The position numbers were made by a program, and so were the translations under genes. Below the pieces are notes generated by a model. That model had not been told where the DNA came from and ran no database searches. It saw only the letters and a list, made by a program, of their open reading frames with translations. Shown piece by piece: positions 24,931 to 34,294 of a stretch of 64,000 bases of DNA (positions within the stretch are counted from its first letter, which is position 1; each line of letters opens with the position of its first letter). This DNA is from Cyanobium sp. CH-040 (GTDB taxonomy: Bacteria; Cyanobacteriota; Cyanobacteriia; PCC-6307; Cyanobiaceae). Where the stretch lies: contig NZ_JAGQCJ010000006.1 of NCBI RefSeq assembly GCF_024346135.1, forward strand, positions 1 to 64,000. Direction: 5' to 3'.

Positions 24931-26283
24931 TTGACCCTTCTGGTGATCGGTGCCGGCCTCGCCGGCACCGAGGCCGCCTGGCAGATCGCCCAAGCCGGCC
25001 TGCCCGTTCGCCTGGTGGAGATGCGGCCGGTGCGCCGCTCTCCCGCCCACCACAGCGGCGAGTTCGCCGAGCTGGTGTGCAGCAACAGCTTCGGCGCCCT
25101 GAGCAGCGACCGGGCCGCCGGCCTGCTGCAGGAGGAATTGCGCCGGCTGGGCTCGCTGGTGATCGGCACCGCCGATGCCCACGCGGTGCCCGCCGGCGGC
25201 GCCCTGGCGGTCGACCGGGGCCGCTACAGCGCCGCCCTCACCGCCGCCCTGGAGCAGCACCCGTTGGTGACGGTGGAGCGGCGGGAGCACACCGAGCTGC
25301 CCGGCCCCGGCGAGATCGCCGTGCTGGCCACCGGTCCGCTCACCAGCGAACCCCTGGCCGAGCAGCTGCGCGCCTTCACCGGCCGCGCCGACTGCCATTT
25401 CTTCGATGCCGCCAGCCCGATCGTGGAGGGTGAGAGCATCGACCTCTCCGTGGCCTTCCGCGCCTCCCGCTACGACAAGGGCGACGCCGACTACATCAAC
25501 TGCCCCATGGATCGGGAGCAGTACCTCGCCTTCCGCGAGGCCCTGCTGGCGGCCGAACAGGCCGAACTCAAGGATTTCGAGCAGGAGAGCGCCCACTTCT
25601 TCGAGGGCTGCCTGCCGATCGAGGAGCTGGCCCGCCGCGGCGAGGACACGATGCGCTATGGCTCGCTGAAACCGATTGGCCTGTGGGATCCCCGCTGGGG
25701 CGACGTGAACGACCGCGACGTGCGCCGCGCCAACCGGGCCTATGCGGTGGTGCAGCTGCGCCAGGAAGACAAGGACGGCCGCCTCTGGAACCTGGTGGGC
25801 TTCCAGACCAACCTCAAGTGGGGCGAGCAGAAGCGGGTGCTGCGGCTGATTCCGGGGCTGGAGACCGCCGAGTTCGTGCGCTTCGGGGTGATGCACCGCA
25901 ACACCTTCCTGGAATCGCCCCAGCTGCTCGATCCCACCCTGCAGTTCCGCCGCCGGCCCACGCTGCTGGCGGCGGGCCAGATCACCGGCACCGAGGGCTA
26001 CGCGGCGGCCGTGGCCGGTGGCTGGCTGGCCGGCACCAACGCCGCCCGGCTGGCCCGGGGGCTGGAGCCGATCAGCCTGCCGCCCACCACGATGATCGGC
26101 GCCCTCACCCACTTCATCGCCGAGGCCCCCTGCGGCGGCGAAGGCAAGCGGGGTGGCTTCCAGCCGATGCCGCCCAACTTCGGCCTGCTGCCCGAGCTGC
26201 CGGAGCGCATCAGGGGCAAGCGCGAGCGCTACGGCGCCTACCGCGACCGGGCCCTGGCGGATCTCGAGCCCTTCCGGTCATGA
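24931..26283 (+). CDS. trmFO: methylenetetrahydrofolate-tRNA-(uracil-54-C5)-methyltransferase TrmFO
   Basis: 450 residues from a TTG start. TrmFO makes m5U54 (T54) in tRNA using methylene-THF and FAD. Visible: the FAD dinucleotide motif [10 protein letters not shown] (7-16), the conserved [16 protein letters not shown] near residue 50, and later [20 protein letters not shown] and [18 protein letters not shown]. The length fits the family. It overlaps the downstream transporter start by 4 nt. Confidence 0.95.
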   Translation: MTLLVIGAGLAGTEAAWQIAQAGLPVRLVEMRPVRRSPAHHSGEFAELVCSNSFGALSSDRAAGLLQEELRRLGSLVIGTADAHAVPAGGALAVDRGRYSAALTAALEQHPLVTVERREHTELPGPGEIAVLATGPLTSEPLAEQLRAFTGRADCHFFDAASPIVEGESIDLSVAFRASRYDKGDADYINCPMDREQYLAFREALLAAEQAELKDFEQESAHFFEGCLPIEELARRGEDTMRYGSLKPIGLWDPRWGDVNDRDVRRANRAYAVVQLRQEDKDGRLWNLVGFQTNLKWGEQKRVLRLIPGLETAEFVRFGVMHRNTFLESPQLLDPTLQFRRRPTLLAAGQITGTEGYAAAVAGGWLAGTNAARLARGLEPISLPPTTMIGALTHFIAEAPCGGEGKRGGFQPMPPNFGLLPELPERIRGKRERYGAYRDRALADLEPFRS

Positions 26284-27227
26284 CCCAGGCGTCGCGCCGG
26301 ATCGAACGGGCTTCCCTCAGCGTGGGGGTGATCGGCAATGTGCTCGGCGCGGTCGCCGGCATCGCCGTCTTCCAGATGTCGCGGTCGGAGGCCCTGCTGC
26401 TCGATGGGCTCTATTCAGCGGTGATGTGCGGCACCGGGCTGGTGGCGATGCAGGTCAGCGCCAATGCGGTGCGCCCCCCCACCCGCGCCTACCCCTATGG
26501 CTACGCGGGCCAGGAAACCCTCTACGTGCTCTTCCGCTCGCTGGTGCTGATCGGCGTGATCGGCGTGGCCGTGGTGCAGGCCTCGCTGGCGATCCTCTCC
26601 CACCTCCGGGGGGCGCCGGCGGAACCCCTGGTGCTCACGCCGGTGGCCTGGTACGTGGTGTGGATGTCGGCCCTGTGCCTCGGCCTGGCCTGGCGCCATC
26701 GGCGCGACTGGATCCTCACCAGGCGCCGCAGCGAGGTGCTGCGCAGTGAGTACCAGGCGGCGGTGCTGGATCTGAAGCTCACCCTGGCGGCAGGCCTCGC
26801 CCTGCTGAGCGCACCCCTGCTGGAGACCACCGTGCTGGCGCCGCTCGTGCCGATCCTCGATCCGCTGCTGGTGCTGGTGCTGGCCCTGGCGGTGATCCGC
26901 GACCCTCTGCTCACCTTCCAGGCGGCCATCAGCGAAGCCGCCGGCGCGGCCTGTGCACCGGAGCTGATCGCCCAGGTCCGATCCGGCATCGAGGAGCTGC
27001 TGAGCACGATGTCCGTGCGGCTGCTCGACCTCACGGTGATGAAGACGGGCCGCACCTACCTGGCGGTGGTCTACGTCCACCCCGAAGGCCCCCTGGACGC
27101 CGCCGCGTTCGACCACCTGCGCGAACGCGTGCAGGAACGCTGCCAGGCGCTGTTGAGCTCTCTCCTGTTCTGCGAGGTGATTCCCACCGCCCAGCCACCC
27201 TTCGTCCCTGCCGAGGACGACGGCTGA
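26280..27227 (+). CDS. CDF-family cation transporter
   Basis: 315 residues. N-terminal six-helix region with cation diffusion facilitator features ([14 protein letters not shown] in helix [20 protein letters not shown]), then a soluble C-terminal domain ([20 protein letters not shown]). CDF proteins export Zn, Co, Mn or Fe in exchange for protons. The helix-II metal motif here is DGLYSAV rather than the usual HxxxD/DxxxD form, so metal specificity is uncertain. It overlaps trmFO by ATGA and is followed 4 nt later by the amylosucrase gene. Confidence 0.82.
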   Translation: MTQASRRIERASLSVGVIGNVLGAVAGIAVFQMSRSEALLLDGLYSAVMCGTGLVAMQVSANAVRPPTRAYPYGYAGQETLYVLFRSLVLIGVIGVAVVQASLAILSHLRGAPAEPLVLTPVAWYVVWMSALCLGLAWRHRRDWILTRRRSEVLRSEYQAAVLDLKLTLAAGLALLSAPLLETTVLAPLVPILDPLLVLVLALAVIRDPLLTFQAAISEAAGAACAPELIAQVRSGIEELLSTMSVRLLDLTVMKTGRTYLAVVYVHPEGPLDAAAFDHLRERVQERCQALLSSLLFCEVIPTAQPPFVPAEDDG

Positions 27228-27231
27228 GCCC

Positions 27232-29220
27232 GTGCACAACGTCTTCGTGATGGCCCCCGAGGTGCGGGCCGCCTTCGAGAACGTGCGCCGGTTGGAGAGC
27301 CACCGCCTCGAAGGCTGGATGAATCCACGCGATGTGGATGTGTTCTGGCTGCGCTTCGAGCGCTATTTCGACGACCTCCACTACTCCCTCCAGGCTCTCT
27401 ACGGCGATCGCTCCGACGCCCTCGAGCAGTTCGGCCGCCTGTTCGGGCGGATGGTGGAGGCCTACGCCCAGCGCCCCGATGCCCTGAAGGTGCTCGACCT
27501 GGAACGGCAGTTCACGCCCCGCTGGTTCCAGCGCACCCACATGGTGGGCTACACCTGCTACGCCGATCACTTCGCCGCTGATCTGCAGGGTGTAGGGCGC
27601 CGCATCGCCTACCTGGAGGAGCTCGGCGTCACCTATCTGCACCTGATGCCGCTGATGCAGCCGCGGCCGGGTGCCAACGACGGCGGCTACGCCATGGCCG
27701 ACTGCCGCAGGGTGCGCCCCGATCTCGGCACGATCGACGACCTGCGCCAGCTGGCGGCGGAACTGCGGGAGCGGGGCATCACGCTCTGCCTCGATCTGGT
27801 GCTCAACCACGTGGCCCGTGAGCACGCGTGGGCCCGGCGGGCGCTGGCGGGGGAGGAGCGCTACCTCGGCTATTTCCACACCTTCGCCGATCGCTCCCTG
27901 CCGGATGCCTATGAGCGCACCCTGCCGGAGATCTTTCCCGACGACGCACCCGGCAATTTCACCTGGGTGCCGGAGATGGCGGACGGGGGGCGCTGGGTGT
28001 GGACCACCTTTCATGACTACCAGTGGGATCTCAATTACGGCAATCCCGAGGTGGTGCACGAGATCGTGGATCTGATGTTCTTCTATGCCAACCTCGGCGC
28101 CGGTGTGCTGCGGCTCGATGCCGCACCCTTCCTGTGGAAGCGGATGGGCACGAACTGCCAGAACCAGCCGGAGGTGTTCCTGCTGATCCAGGCCTTCCGC
28201 GCGATCCTGCGGGTGGTGGCCCCCGGCGTGATCTTCAAGGCCGAGGCCATCGTTCCGCCCGATGCGCTGATCCGCTACCTGGGGGTGAAGAGCACCGTGG
28301 AGAAGCAGTGCGAGCTGGCCTACGACAACCAGCGCATGGCGCTGCTCTGGAGCACTCTGGCCACCCGCAGGACGACGCTCATCACCCAGGCGCTGCACCG
28401 GGCACCCCAGCTGCTGATCGGCTGCGCGCCGGTGAACTACCTGCGCAACCACGACGACATCGGCTGGGCGATCACCGACGAGGACCTGGCCGCGGTGGGC
28501 GAGACCCCGCATCTGCACCGGCGATTCCTCAACGCCTTCTACACCGGCGACTTTCCCGGATCCTTCGCCCGCGGCGCCCTGTTCCAGGAGAACCCCGACA
28601 CCGGGGACGCGCGCGTCACCGGCACCACCGCCTCCCTGGCCGGCCTGGAGGCGGCGCTGGAGCGCGGCGACGAGGCGGCGATCGAGCGCGCCATCCGCCG
28701 CATCCTGCTCCTCCACGCCCTGATCCTCGGCGCCGGCGGCATCCCCGTGATCCATATGGGGGACGAACTGGGTCTCACCAATGACCCCTCCTACGGCGCT
28801 GATCCCCTGCGCGCCGGGGACAGCCGCTGGCTCAACCGGCCCCGGATGGACTGGCAGCGGGCGCGCCAGCGCCACGACGGGCGCACCGTTCCGGGCCGGC
28901 TCTTCGGCGGGCTGCGGCGGCTGATCGAGGCCCGCCGCGCCACCTCCCTGTTCCATGGCTTCGGCCTGTTTCAGCCGCTCTGGACCGGCAACGAGCACGT
29001 GCTGGCTTACGCCCGCAAGCGGCCGGAGGGCACGGTGCTGGTGCTGGCCAACGTCGAGGAGTGCCCCCAGTCGATCGAGGCGGAGCTCCCCCGCCACGCC
29101 GGCCTGCCGGGGGAGCTCCGCGACCTGCTGGCCGCCGGAGCACCGCCGCCGCTGCGGGACGGTCGCCTCCAGCTCGAACCGCTCAGCTGTCGCTGGCTGG
29201 TGGACGGCTCCGAACCCTAG
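27232..29220 (+). CDS. amylosucrase (GH13 alpha-glucan synthesis)
   Basis: 662 residues from a GTG start. Amylosucrase uses sucrose to extend alpha-1,4-glucan and releases fructose, linking sucrose to glycogen. GH13 motifs: LDLVLNHVA (region I), GVLRLDAAPF with nucleophile D296 (region II), FKAEAIV with acid/base E338 (region III) and NYLRNHDDIGW (region IV). The helical N-terminal domain (1-90) and the inserted B' domain are present, and length matches the Neisseria enzyme. A GH13 sucrose phosphorylase or maltose enzyme is less likely given the N-domain. Confidence 0.9.
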   Translation: MHNVFVMAPEVRAAFENVRRLESHRLEGWMNPRDVDVFWLRFERYFDDLHYSLQALYGDRSDALEQFGRLFGRMVEAYAQRPDALKVLDLERQFTPRWFQRTHMVGYTCYADHFAADLQGVGRRIAYLEELGVTYLHLMPLMQPRPGANDGGYAMADCRRVRPDLGTIDDLRQLAAELRERGITLCLDLVLNHVAREHAWARRALAGEERYLGYFHTFADRSLPDAYERTLPEIFPDDAPGNFTWVPEMADGGRWVWTTFHDYQWDLNYGNPEVVHEIVDLMFFYANLGAGVLRLDAAPFLWKRMGTNCQNQPEVFLLIQAFRAILRVVAPGVIFKAEAIVPPDALIRYLGVKSTVEKQCELAYDNQRMALLWSTLATRRTTLITQALHRAPQLLIGCAPVNYLRNHDDIGWAITDEDLAAVGETPHLHRRFLNAFYTGDFPGSFARGALFQENPDTGDARVTGTTASLAGLEAALERGDEAAIERAIRRILLLHALILGAGGIPVIHMGDELGLTNDPSYGADPLRAGDSRWLNRPRMDWQRARQRHDGRTVPGRLFGGLRRLIEARRATSLFHGFGLFQPLWTGNEHVLAYARKRPEGTVLVLANVEECPQSIEAELPRHAGLPGELRDLLAAGAPPPLRDGRLQLEPLSCRWLVDGSEP

Positions 29221-29249
29221 GGTCGCCGCACGCCCCGCCATCCGCACCG

Positions 29250-30878
29250 GTGACGCCAACCCCAGAGGCCCCCACCCGCAGCGCGAGCCCTGCCGCCGGA
29301 TCGCCGGACGGGGGCAGCTGGGACGTGGTGGTGATCGGCAGCGGCATCGGCGGCCTGGTCACCGCCAGCCAGCTGGCGGCCAAGGGCGCGAAGGTGCTGG
29401 TGCTGGAGCGTTACCTGATCCCGGGGGGGAGTGGCGGCAGCTTCAAACGCGAGGGCTACACCTTCGATGTGGGCGCCTCGATGATCTTCGGCTTCGGAGA
29501 GAAGGGCCACACCAACCTGCTCACCCGCGCCCTGGCCGACGTGGGCCAGCACTGCGCCACGGTGCCCGACCCGGCCCAGCTCGAGTACCACCTGCCCGGC
29601 GGCCTGAATGTGGCCGTGGACCGCGACTACGAGCGCTTCATCGCCGACCTCACCGCCCGCTTCCCCCACGAGGCGAAGGGCATCCGCGCCTTCTACGCCA
29701 CCTGCTGGCAGGTGTTCCGCTGCCTCGACGCGATGCCGCTGCTCTCGCTGGAGGATCCGGCCTATCTGGCCAAGGTGTTCTTCAGGGCGCCGCTGGCGTG
29801 CCTGGGCCTGGCCCGCTGGCTGCCGGTGAACGTGGGCGATGTGGCGCGCCGGCACATCAGGGATGAACAGCTGCTGCGCTTCATCGACATGGAGTGCTTC
29901 TGCTGGAGCGTGATGCCGGCCGACCTCACGCCGATGATCAATGCCGGCATGGTGTTCTCCGACCGCCACGCCGGCGGCATCAACTACCCGAAGGGCGGGG
30001 TGGGGGTGATCGCCGGGAAACTGGTGGCGGGGCTGGAGAGCCACGGCGGCGCCATCCGCTACGGCGCCCGCGTCACCCGGGTGCTGATCGAGGGGGAGGG
30101 GGGCGGCGCCCGGGCCGTGGGCGTGCAGCTGGCCAGCGGCGAGACAATCCACGCCCGCCGGGTGGTGAGCAACGCCACCCGCTGGGACACCTTCGCCACG
30201 CCGGAGGAAGCAGCGGACATCCGCCGCCCACGCTCCGCGGCACTGGTGGATGCCGCCCACACCCCGAAGGCAGAAGCCACCTGGCGGCGCCGCTACAGGC
30301 CCTCGCCGTCGTTCCTGTCGCTGCACCTGGGCATCGACGCCGCGGTCGTGCCCGAGGGCTTCCACTGCCACCACCTGCTGCTGGAGGACTGGGCCGACAT
30401 GGAGGCCGAGCAGGGGGTGGTGTTCGTGTCGATGCCCACCCTGCTGGATCCCTCGCTGGCGCCGGCGGGGCGCCACATCCTGCACAGCTTCACCCCCAGC
30501 TCCATGGAGCACTGGCAGGGCCTGCACCCCACCGCCTACCGGGCCAAGAAGCAGGCCGATGCCGAGCGGCTGATCGAGCGGCTGGAGGCGATCCTGCCGG
30601 GGCTGAGTGGCGCCATCCGCCACCGGGAGATCGGCACCCCCCGCAGCCACCGCCGCTTCCTGGGGCGGATGGGCGGCAGCTACGGGCCGATCCCGGCCCT
30701 GCGCCTGCCGGGTCTGCTGCCGATGCCCTTCAACCGCACCGGCGTCCCCGGCCTCTACTGCGTGGGCGATTCCTGCTTCCCCGGTCAGGGGCTGAACGCG
30801 GTGGCCTTCAGCGGCTTCGCCTGCGCCCACCGCATCGGCGCCGACCTGGGCCTCAACCCCTGGCAGCTGCCGGCCTGA
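29250..30878 (+). CDS. crtH: carotene cis-trans isomerase CrtH (CrtISO)
   Basis: 542 residues from the GTG at 29250. CrtH isomerises poly-cis lycopene to all-trans lycopene in cyanobacterial and plant carotenoid synthesis. Visible: FAD-binding VVVIGSGIGGLVTA (28-41), LERYLIPGGSGGSFKREGYT, the INYPKGGVGVIAGKL segment and the C-terminal GLYCVGDSCFPGQGLNAVAFSG, which is hallmark CrtISO/CrtI. The open frame extends upstream into the amylosucrase gene in another frame; the GTG was chosen because it follows the upstream stop by 29 nt. Confidence 0.93.
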   Translation: MTPTPEAPTRSASPAAGSPDGGSWDVVVIGSGIGGLVTASQLAAKGAKVLVLERYLIPGGSGGSFKREGYTFDVGASMIFGFGEKGHTNLLTRALADVGQHCATVPDPAQLEYHLPGGLNVAVDRDYERFIADLTARFPHEAKGIRAFYATCWQVFRCLDAMPLLSLEDPAYLAKVFFRAPLACLGLARWLPVNVGDVARRHIRDEQLLRFIDMECFCWSVMPADLTPMINAGMVFSDRHAGGINYPKGGVGVIAGKLVAGLESHGGAIRYGARVTRVLIEGEGGGARAVGVQLASGETIHARRVVSNATRWDTFATPEEAADIRRPRSAALVDAAHTPKAEATWRRRYRPSPSFLSLHLGIDAAVVPEGFHCHHLLLEDWADMEAEQGVVFVSMPTLLDPSLAPAGRHILHSFTPSSMEHWQGLHPTAYRAKKQADAERLIERLEAILPGLSGAIRHREIGTPRSHRRFLGRMGGSYGPIPALRLPGLLPMPFNRTGVPGLYCVGDSCFPGQGLNAVAFSGFACAHRIGADLGLNPWQLPA

Positions 30879-30921
30879 GGGCGGGTCGCTGCCACCCCGG
30901 CGGCGTCGATAGGCTGATTTG

Positions 30922-31239
30922 ATGGCCTCCACCCCCCACCCCGAGAACGCGCCCCCCGGCGGCGCGCCCCAGCCCAGCTCCGAGCAGCTGGCCCGCTACC
31001 TGGAGCAGCGCGGCGAGCTGGGCAAGCCCTGGCTGCTGCAGCTGCTGCGCCTCACCAAGCTCAGGGAGGCCAAGGATTCCATGGACCCCCATGAGTACCT
31101 CGACAGGCTGGAGGAAGCCCTCGCCGATCTGATGCGGCTCGGTGAGTTCTGGAAGGGCCGGGAAGAGGAGGTGTTCGGTGGCCGCTACAGGCCCTCCGAA
31201 CTGATCGAACCCCTGCCCGGCTCACCTGAGGACCGTTGA
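30922..31239 (+). CDS. conserved small hypothetical protein
   Basis: 105 residues from the ATG at 30922. After a Pro-rich start (about 20 residues) the protein is alpha-helical and charged (ARYLEQRGELGKPWLLQLLR; DPHEYLDRLEEALADLMRLG; EFWKGREEEVFGGRYRP). The pattern is familiar from marine picocyanobacterial genomes, but I cannot name a family. It is soluble, with no signal peptide. It lies 10 nt before the next gene, likely one operon. Confidence 0.7.
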   Translation: MASTPHPENAPPGGAPQPSSEQLARYLEQRGELGKPWLLQLLRLTKLREAKDSMDPHEYLDRLEEALADLMRLGEFWKGREEEVFGGRYRPSELIEPLPGSPEDR

Positions 31240-31249
31240 GGCCCGCCTG

Positions 31250-31804
31250 ATGCCGGTGTCCGGCGCCGTTCCCCCTCCCCAGCCGACGGGCACCAGCCGC
31301 CATCCGATGGCGCCGCTGATCCGCCTCACCCTGCTCGCCCTCTACCTCGCCCTGGTGCTGCCCCTGCCCTGGCAGGCCCCGGCGGCCCTGCAGCCCGCGC
31401 TCTGGGCCGCTGTGGTGCTGGGCCTGGGGCTGGTGCTGGCCCTCACCAGCGAGCGGGTGGAAGTCGACGCCGACGGCATCCGCGTCGGTCATCCGGCCTG
31501 GTGCGCCTGGTGGCTGCGGCGCGGCTGGCAGCTGCCCTGGCAGGCGATCACCGCGATCACACCGGTCACCACCAGCCAGGGGGGCCGGGTGTTCTACCTG
31601 CGCAGCGGCGACGGCTCGTTTCTCCTGCCCCAGCGCGTGGCCCGCTTCGAGGCGTTCCTGGAGCGGCTGAGCCGGGAGACGGGTCTGGACACCAGCGGCA
31701 TCGGCCGCATCAGCCCGCCCTGGACCTACCGATTGCTGGCCACCCTCAGCGCCCTGATGCTGGCGGGTGAGCTGGGCTGGGGGCTGACGCTGCTCGGGAG
31801 CTGA
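31250..31804 (+). CDS. membrane protein with PH-like soluble section
   Basis: 184 residues from 31250; an ATG at 31307 (MAPLIRLTLLALYLALVLPL) gives a cleaner membrane start. Two hydrophobic helices (about 20-67) are followed by a soluble beta-rich domain (ERVEVDADGIRVGHPAW; GRVFYLRSGDGSFLLPQRV) that looks like a bacterial PH-like/YdbS domain, and a final helix near the C-terminus. Function unknown; it follows the small hypothetical gene by 10 nt and is convergent with the response regulator. Confidence 0.7.
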   Translation: MPVSGAVPPPQPTGTSRHPMAPLIRLTLLALYLALVLPLPWQAPAALQPALWAAVVLGLGLVLALTSERVEVDADGIRVGHPAWCAWWLRRGWQLPWQAITAITPVTTSQGGRVFYLRSGDGSFLLPQRVARFEAFLERLSRETGLDTSGIGRISPPWTYRLLATLSALMLAGELGWGLTLLGS

Positions 31805-31815
31805 GGCTGCCCAGC

Positions 31816-32613
31816 TCAGGCGCTGAGGCTGCGCAGCGAAGGGGCCGGCCGCTGCGGGGCCGCCGACTCGCCGTCGGAGAGGGTTTCCAGGCTGAAGCGG
31901 TAGCCCTGCTGGCGCATGGTCTCGATGCCGCCACCCTCGCCCAGGCCGGCCTGCTCGAGCTTGCGGCGCAGGGTGAGCACCTGGGTGTCCACCGAGCGGG
32001 GGCCACCGCTGAAGGGCGGCCAGGCCATGCGCAGGAGTTCCTGGCGGGTGCGCACCACCCCCGGAGGCATCAGCAGGGCGCAGAGCAGGGCGAACTCCCG
32101 CGGGCTCAGCTCCACCGGCTGATCGCGCAGGGTCACCTGGCGCAGCAGCAGGTGCACTTCGAGAGGGCCGACGCAGACCCGCTCCTGCAGACCGGTGCCG
32201 CTGCGGCGCAGCAGGGTGCGGCAGCGGGCCGCCAGTTCCTCGAGACCGAAGGGCTTGCGCAGCACGTCATCGGCGCCGGCATCGAGCAGGGTCACCACCG
32301 GCTCGGAGCCGGAACGGGCAGTGAGCACCATCACCGGGCAATGGAGCTGGGCCGCCAGCCGCAGGGCGCTGCTCTCGTCCAGCAGTTCGGCGCTCACCAG
32401 CAGGTCGGGCGACTGGTCGCGGCAGAGCTGAAGCGCTTCCCGGGCCGATGCCACCGCCGCCGCCAGATGGCCGTCCTGACGCAACCGCTGGGCCAGCACC
32501 GTGCGCAGGGTGGCGTGGGGGTCGACGACGAGCACCCGCTTGGCGACTCCGTCAGCACCCCCTGGCGGTTCAGCAGATGGCAGGGGGGGCGGAGAGGAGT
32601 CGATGGGTGACAT
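31816..32613 (-). CDS. OmpR-type response regulator lacking the phospho-acceptor Asp
   Basis: 265 residues from the ATG at 32611-32613. Receiver-like N-domain: KRVLVVDPHATLRTVL (D31 only, instead of an acidic pair), then SPDLLVSAELLDE where the phosphorylated Asp would align with Ala75. Conserved Thr98 (MVLTAR) and Lys120 (LRKPF) are kept. The C-terminal winged helix is complete (LSPREFALLCALLM; RSVDTQVLTLRRKLEQAG; GYRFSLE). Hence it is a DNA-binding regulator that probably does not use classic phosphotransfer. No partner kinase adjoins it. The frame extends to 32880 but lacks similarity there. Confidence 0.85.
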   Translation of the reverse strand: MSPIDSSPPPLPSAEPPGGADGVAKRVLVVDPHATLRTVLAQRLRQDGHLAAAVASAREALQLCRDQSPDLLVSAELLDESSALRLAAQLHCPVMVLTARSGSEPVVTLLDAGADDVLRKPFGLEELAARCRTLLRRSGTGLQERVCVGPLEVHLLLRQVTLRDQPVELSPREFALLCALLMPPGVVRTRQELLRMAWPPFSGGPRSVDTQVLTLRRKLEQAGLGEGGGIETMRQQGYRFSLETLSDGESAAPQRPAPSLRSLSA

Positions 32614-32754
32614 GGCCGGCGGGTGCCAGGTATCTGGAACCCCTGATCTGCACAACCTAACGGACCCCAGCGGCGGTACGGGTATCAGCCGCTGCCTTTG
32701 GCCGTGGCCCCACCCGGTCCGTTCGCCAGAATGCTTCCCAGCACCCTGGCCCCG

Positions 32755-33024
32755 ATGACCGCGCTGCAGCACCCTGACGCCATCCGCCACTTCCAGTCGC
32801 TGTGCGATGCCTGTCAGGAACTGGCGCATCGTCACCACGGCCCGGCCGAGCTGCGGCTCTATGCCGATGGCTACCTGCATGCCCTGCGGCGCACGGCCGT
32901 GCTCGACCCGCTGGCGCAGCGCCGGCTGGAGGAGCTGGTGGAGCGCTGGATCCTCGACCCCTCCAGCTTCATCGGTGCCGACGGCGACCCGCGCAGCCTC
33001 TACGAACCCGGCCGCAACCTCTGA
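32755..33024 (+). CDS. conserved cyanobacterial small protein (DUF6761-like)
   Basis: 89 residues from the ATG at 32755. The sequence HPDAIRHFQSLCDACQELAH, ELRLYADGYLHALRR and ILDPSSFIGADGD matches, from memory, a short family (DUF6761) found nearly only in cyanobacteria. Helical, cytosolic, function unknown. Divergent from the response regulator, with 141 bases between starts. The frame could begin at 32698, but the conserved part starts right at the chosen Met. Confidence 0.75.
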   Translation: MTALQHPDAIRHFQSLCDACQELAHRHHGPAELRLYADGYLHALRRTAVLDPLAQRRLEELVERWILDPSSFIGADGDPRSLYEPGRNL

Positions 33025-33049
33025 TCGCGGTTCCGGACCGGGCGATGGC

Positions 33050-33067
33050 GGCCAGCTTCAGCTGGCC
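33050..33067. terminator. hairpin between convergent genes
   Basis: The palindrome GGCCAGCT-TC-AGCTGGCC makes an 8-bp stem with a 2-nt centre, overlapping the last codons of the grx4 gene and lying 26 nt after the plus-strand gene. It could act as a terminator for both directions, but there is no T-run on either side, so this is tentative. Confidence 0.3.
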
Positions 33068-33381
33068 AGGGCCACCTCGAGCTGTTCACGGAGCTCACCG
33101 GAGTTGTACATCTCGATGAGGATGTCGGAGCCGCCGATGAATTCGCCCTTCACATACACCTGGGGGATGGTGGGCCACTCGGAATAGTCCTTGATTCCCT
33201 GGCGGATCTCCATGTCGGAGAGCACGTCGAAGGTTTCGAACGGCACGCCCATGGCATGCAGGATCTGCACCACGTTGTTGGAGAAGCCGCACTGGGGCAT
33301 CAGCTTGGTGCCCTTCATGAACACGAAGACCGGGCTGCTGGCGATCAGCGATTCGATGCGTTCCTTGACGCTGGCGTCCAT
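33058..33381 (-). CDS. grxD: monothiol glutaredoxin, Grx4/GrxD family
   Basis: 107 residues. Thioredoxin fold with the CGFS active site (PQCGFSNNVVQIL), the TIPQVYVKGEFIGGSDI motif containing the cis-Pro and glutathione-binding residues, and the standard length of Grx4. These proteins carry [2Fe-2S] clusters with BolA partners and take part in iron-sulfur delivery. The gene lies 6 nt after bolA on the same strand, and that pairing strongly supports a Grx-BolA complex. Confidence 0.95.
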   Translation of the reverse strand: MDASVKERIESLIASSPVFVFMKGTKLMPQCGFSNNVVQILHAMGVPFETFDVLSDMEIRQGIKDYSEWPTIPQVYVKGEFIGGSDILIEMYNSGELREQLEVALAS

Positions 33382-33387
33382 GACTCT

Positions 33388-33621
33388 TCAGCTGGGGGTG
33401 GATGTTTGCAGGGCCAGGGCGTGGATCGCCTCGCTGGCCAGTTCCTGGCGCAGGGCGCCGTACACGAGTTGGTGCTGCCGGATGCGGGAGAGGCCCGCGA
33501 AGGCACCGGAGACGACCTTCACCTGCAGGTGGTCGCCGCCACCGGTGAGGTCTTCCACCTCCACGGCGGCGTCAGGCATGGCGCGATGAATCGCCGCCTT
33601 GACCTGGTCGGGCTGGACCAT
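33388..33621 (-). CDS. BolA family protein
   Basis: 77 residues: [52 protein letters not shown]. This is the BolA fold with the conserved His of RQHQLVY, which ligates the cluster together with glutaredoxin. It is upstream of grxD in a two-gene unit. BolA-Grx4 complexes work in Fe-S trafficking or redox regulation. Confidence 0.93.
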   Translation of the reverse strand: MVQPDQVKAAIHRAMPDAAVEVEDLTGGGDHLQVKVVSGAFAGLSRIRQHQLVYGALRQELASEAIHALALQTSTPS

Positions 33622-33672
33622 CGGGCAGTTGGGGGAATGGCGGGAATCTAGATGCCGTGGCGGCCCGACTGG

Positions 33673-34281
33673 CTAGCCGCCGGCGGCCGCCTGGCCGGCG
33701 GTGTAGGGAGTGCTGGCGAAGCCGATCTCCACCAGGCTCTGGTAGGCCTGGCGACCCTCCTCGCTGGTGGGGGTCATCACCTTGACCACCTCCACCAGCA
33801 GCGGCACCGCCACCTCCGGCTGGTTCTGACGGCGGAACAGGGCGGCCAGACGCAGGTTGGTCTGGGAGAGCACCTGCAGGGTCTCCCGCCCCTTCTGATC
33901 CATCTCCCGCGGAATGCGGGCATCGAGACCGCGGAAGGAACCGCTGAGATCGCGGTAGAACCCCAGCAGCCGGCGGGAGAGATCCCGGGCCTGGTCGTAG
34001 AGGCGGCGGGCCTCGGCCAGATCGCCGCGGGCGGCGGCGGCGTCGCCGCGGGCCAGCAGGCCGCGCACGGCCTCCAGGCTGAGGGGATTGGCGACGGCGG
34101 CGCCGGCGGGAGCCCCCTGGGCCTGCACCGGCTGGAGAGCCCCGGCCCCGCCGGCCATCCCCACGGCCGCCAGGGTGAGCAGCGCCAGGGAGCACAGCCT
34201 GGAGCGGGTGCCCAGCCGAAACGGCCGTGGGCTGCCGCCTGACCAGCGGTTGGGGCTAAGCACGGGCGACCTGAGGATCAT
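33673..34281 (-). CDS. exported protein with a TPR-like helical region
   Basis: 202 residues from the ATG at 34279-34281. After a basic start there is a hydrophobic segment (CSLALLTLAAVGMAGGAGAL) and a likely signal-peptidase site near QAQ-GAP. The mature part contains helical repeats (ARGDAAAARGDLAEARRLYD; NLRLAALFRRQNQPEVAVPL), consistent with TPR-like folding, and ends Ala/Gly-rich. No family is recognised. It is 13 nt downstream of the acyltransferase gene and probably cotranscribed. Confidence 0.65.
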   Translation of the reverse strand: MILRSPVLSPNRWSGGSPRPFRLGTRSRLCSLALLTLAAVGMAGGAGALQPVQAQGAPAGAAVANPLSLEAVRGLLARGDAAAARGDLAEARRLYDQARDLSRRLLGFYRDLSGSFRGLDARIPREMDQKGRETLQVLSQTNLRLAALFRRQNQPEVAVPLLVEVVKVMTPTSEEGRQAYQSLVEIGFASTPYTAGQAAAGG

Positions 34282-34294
34282 CGGCGGGCGAACT

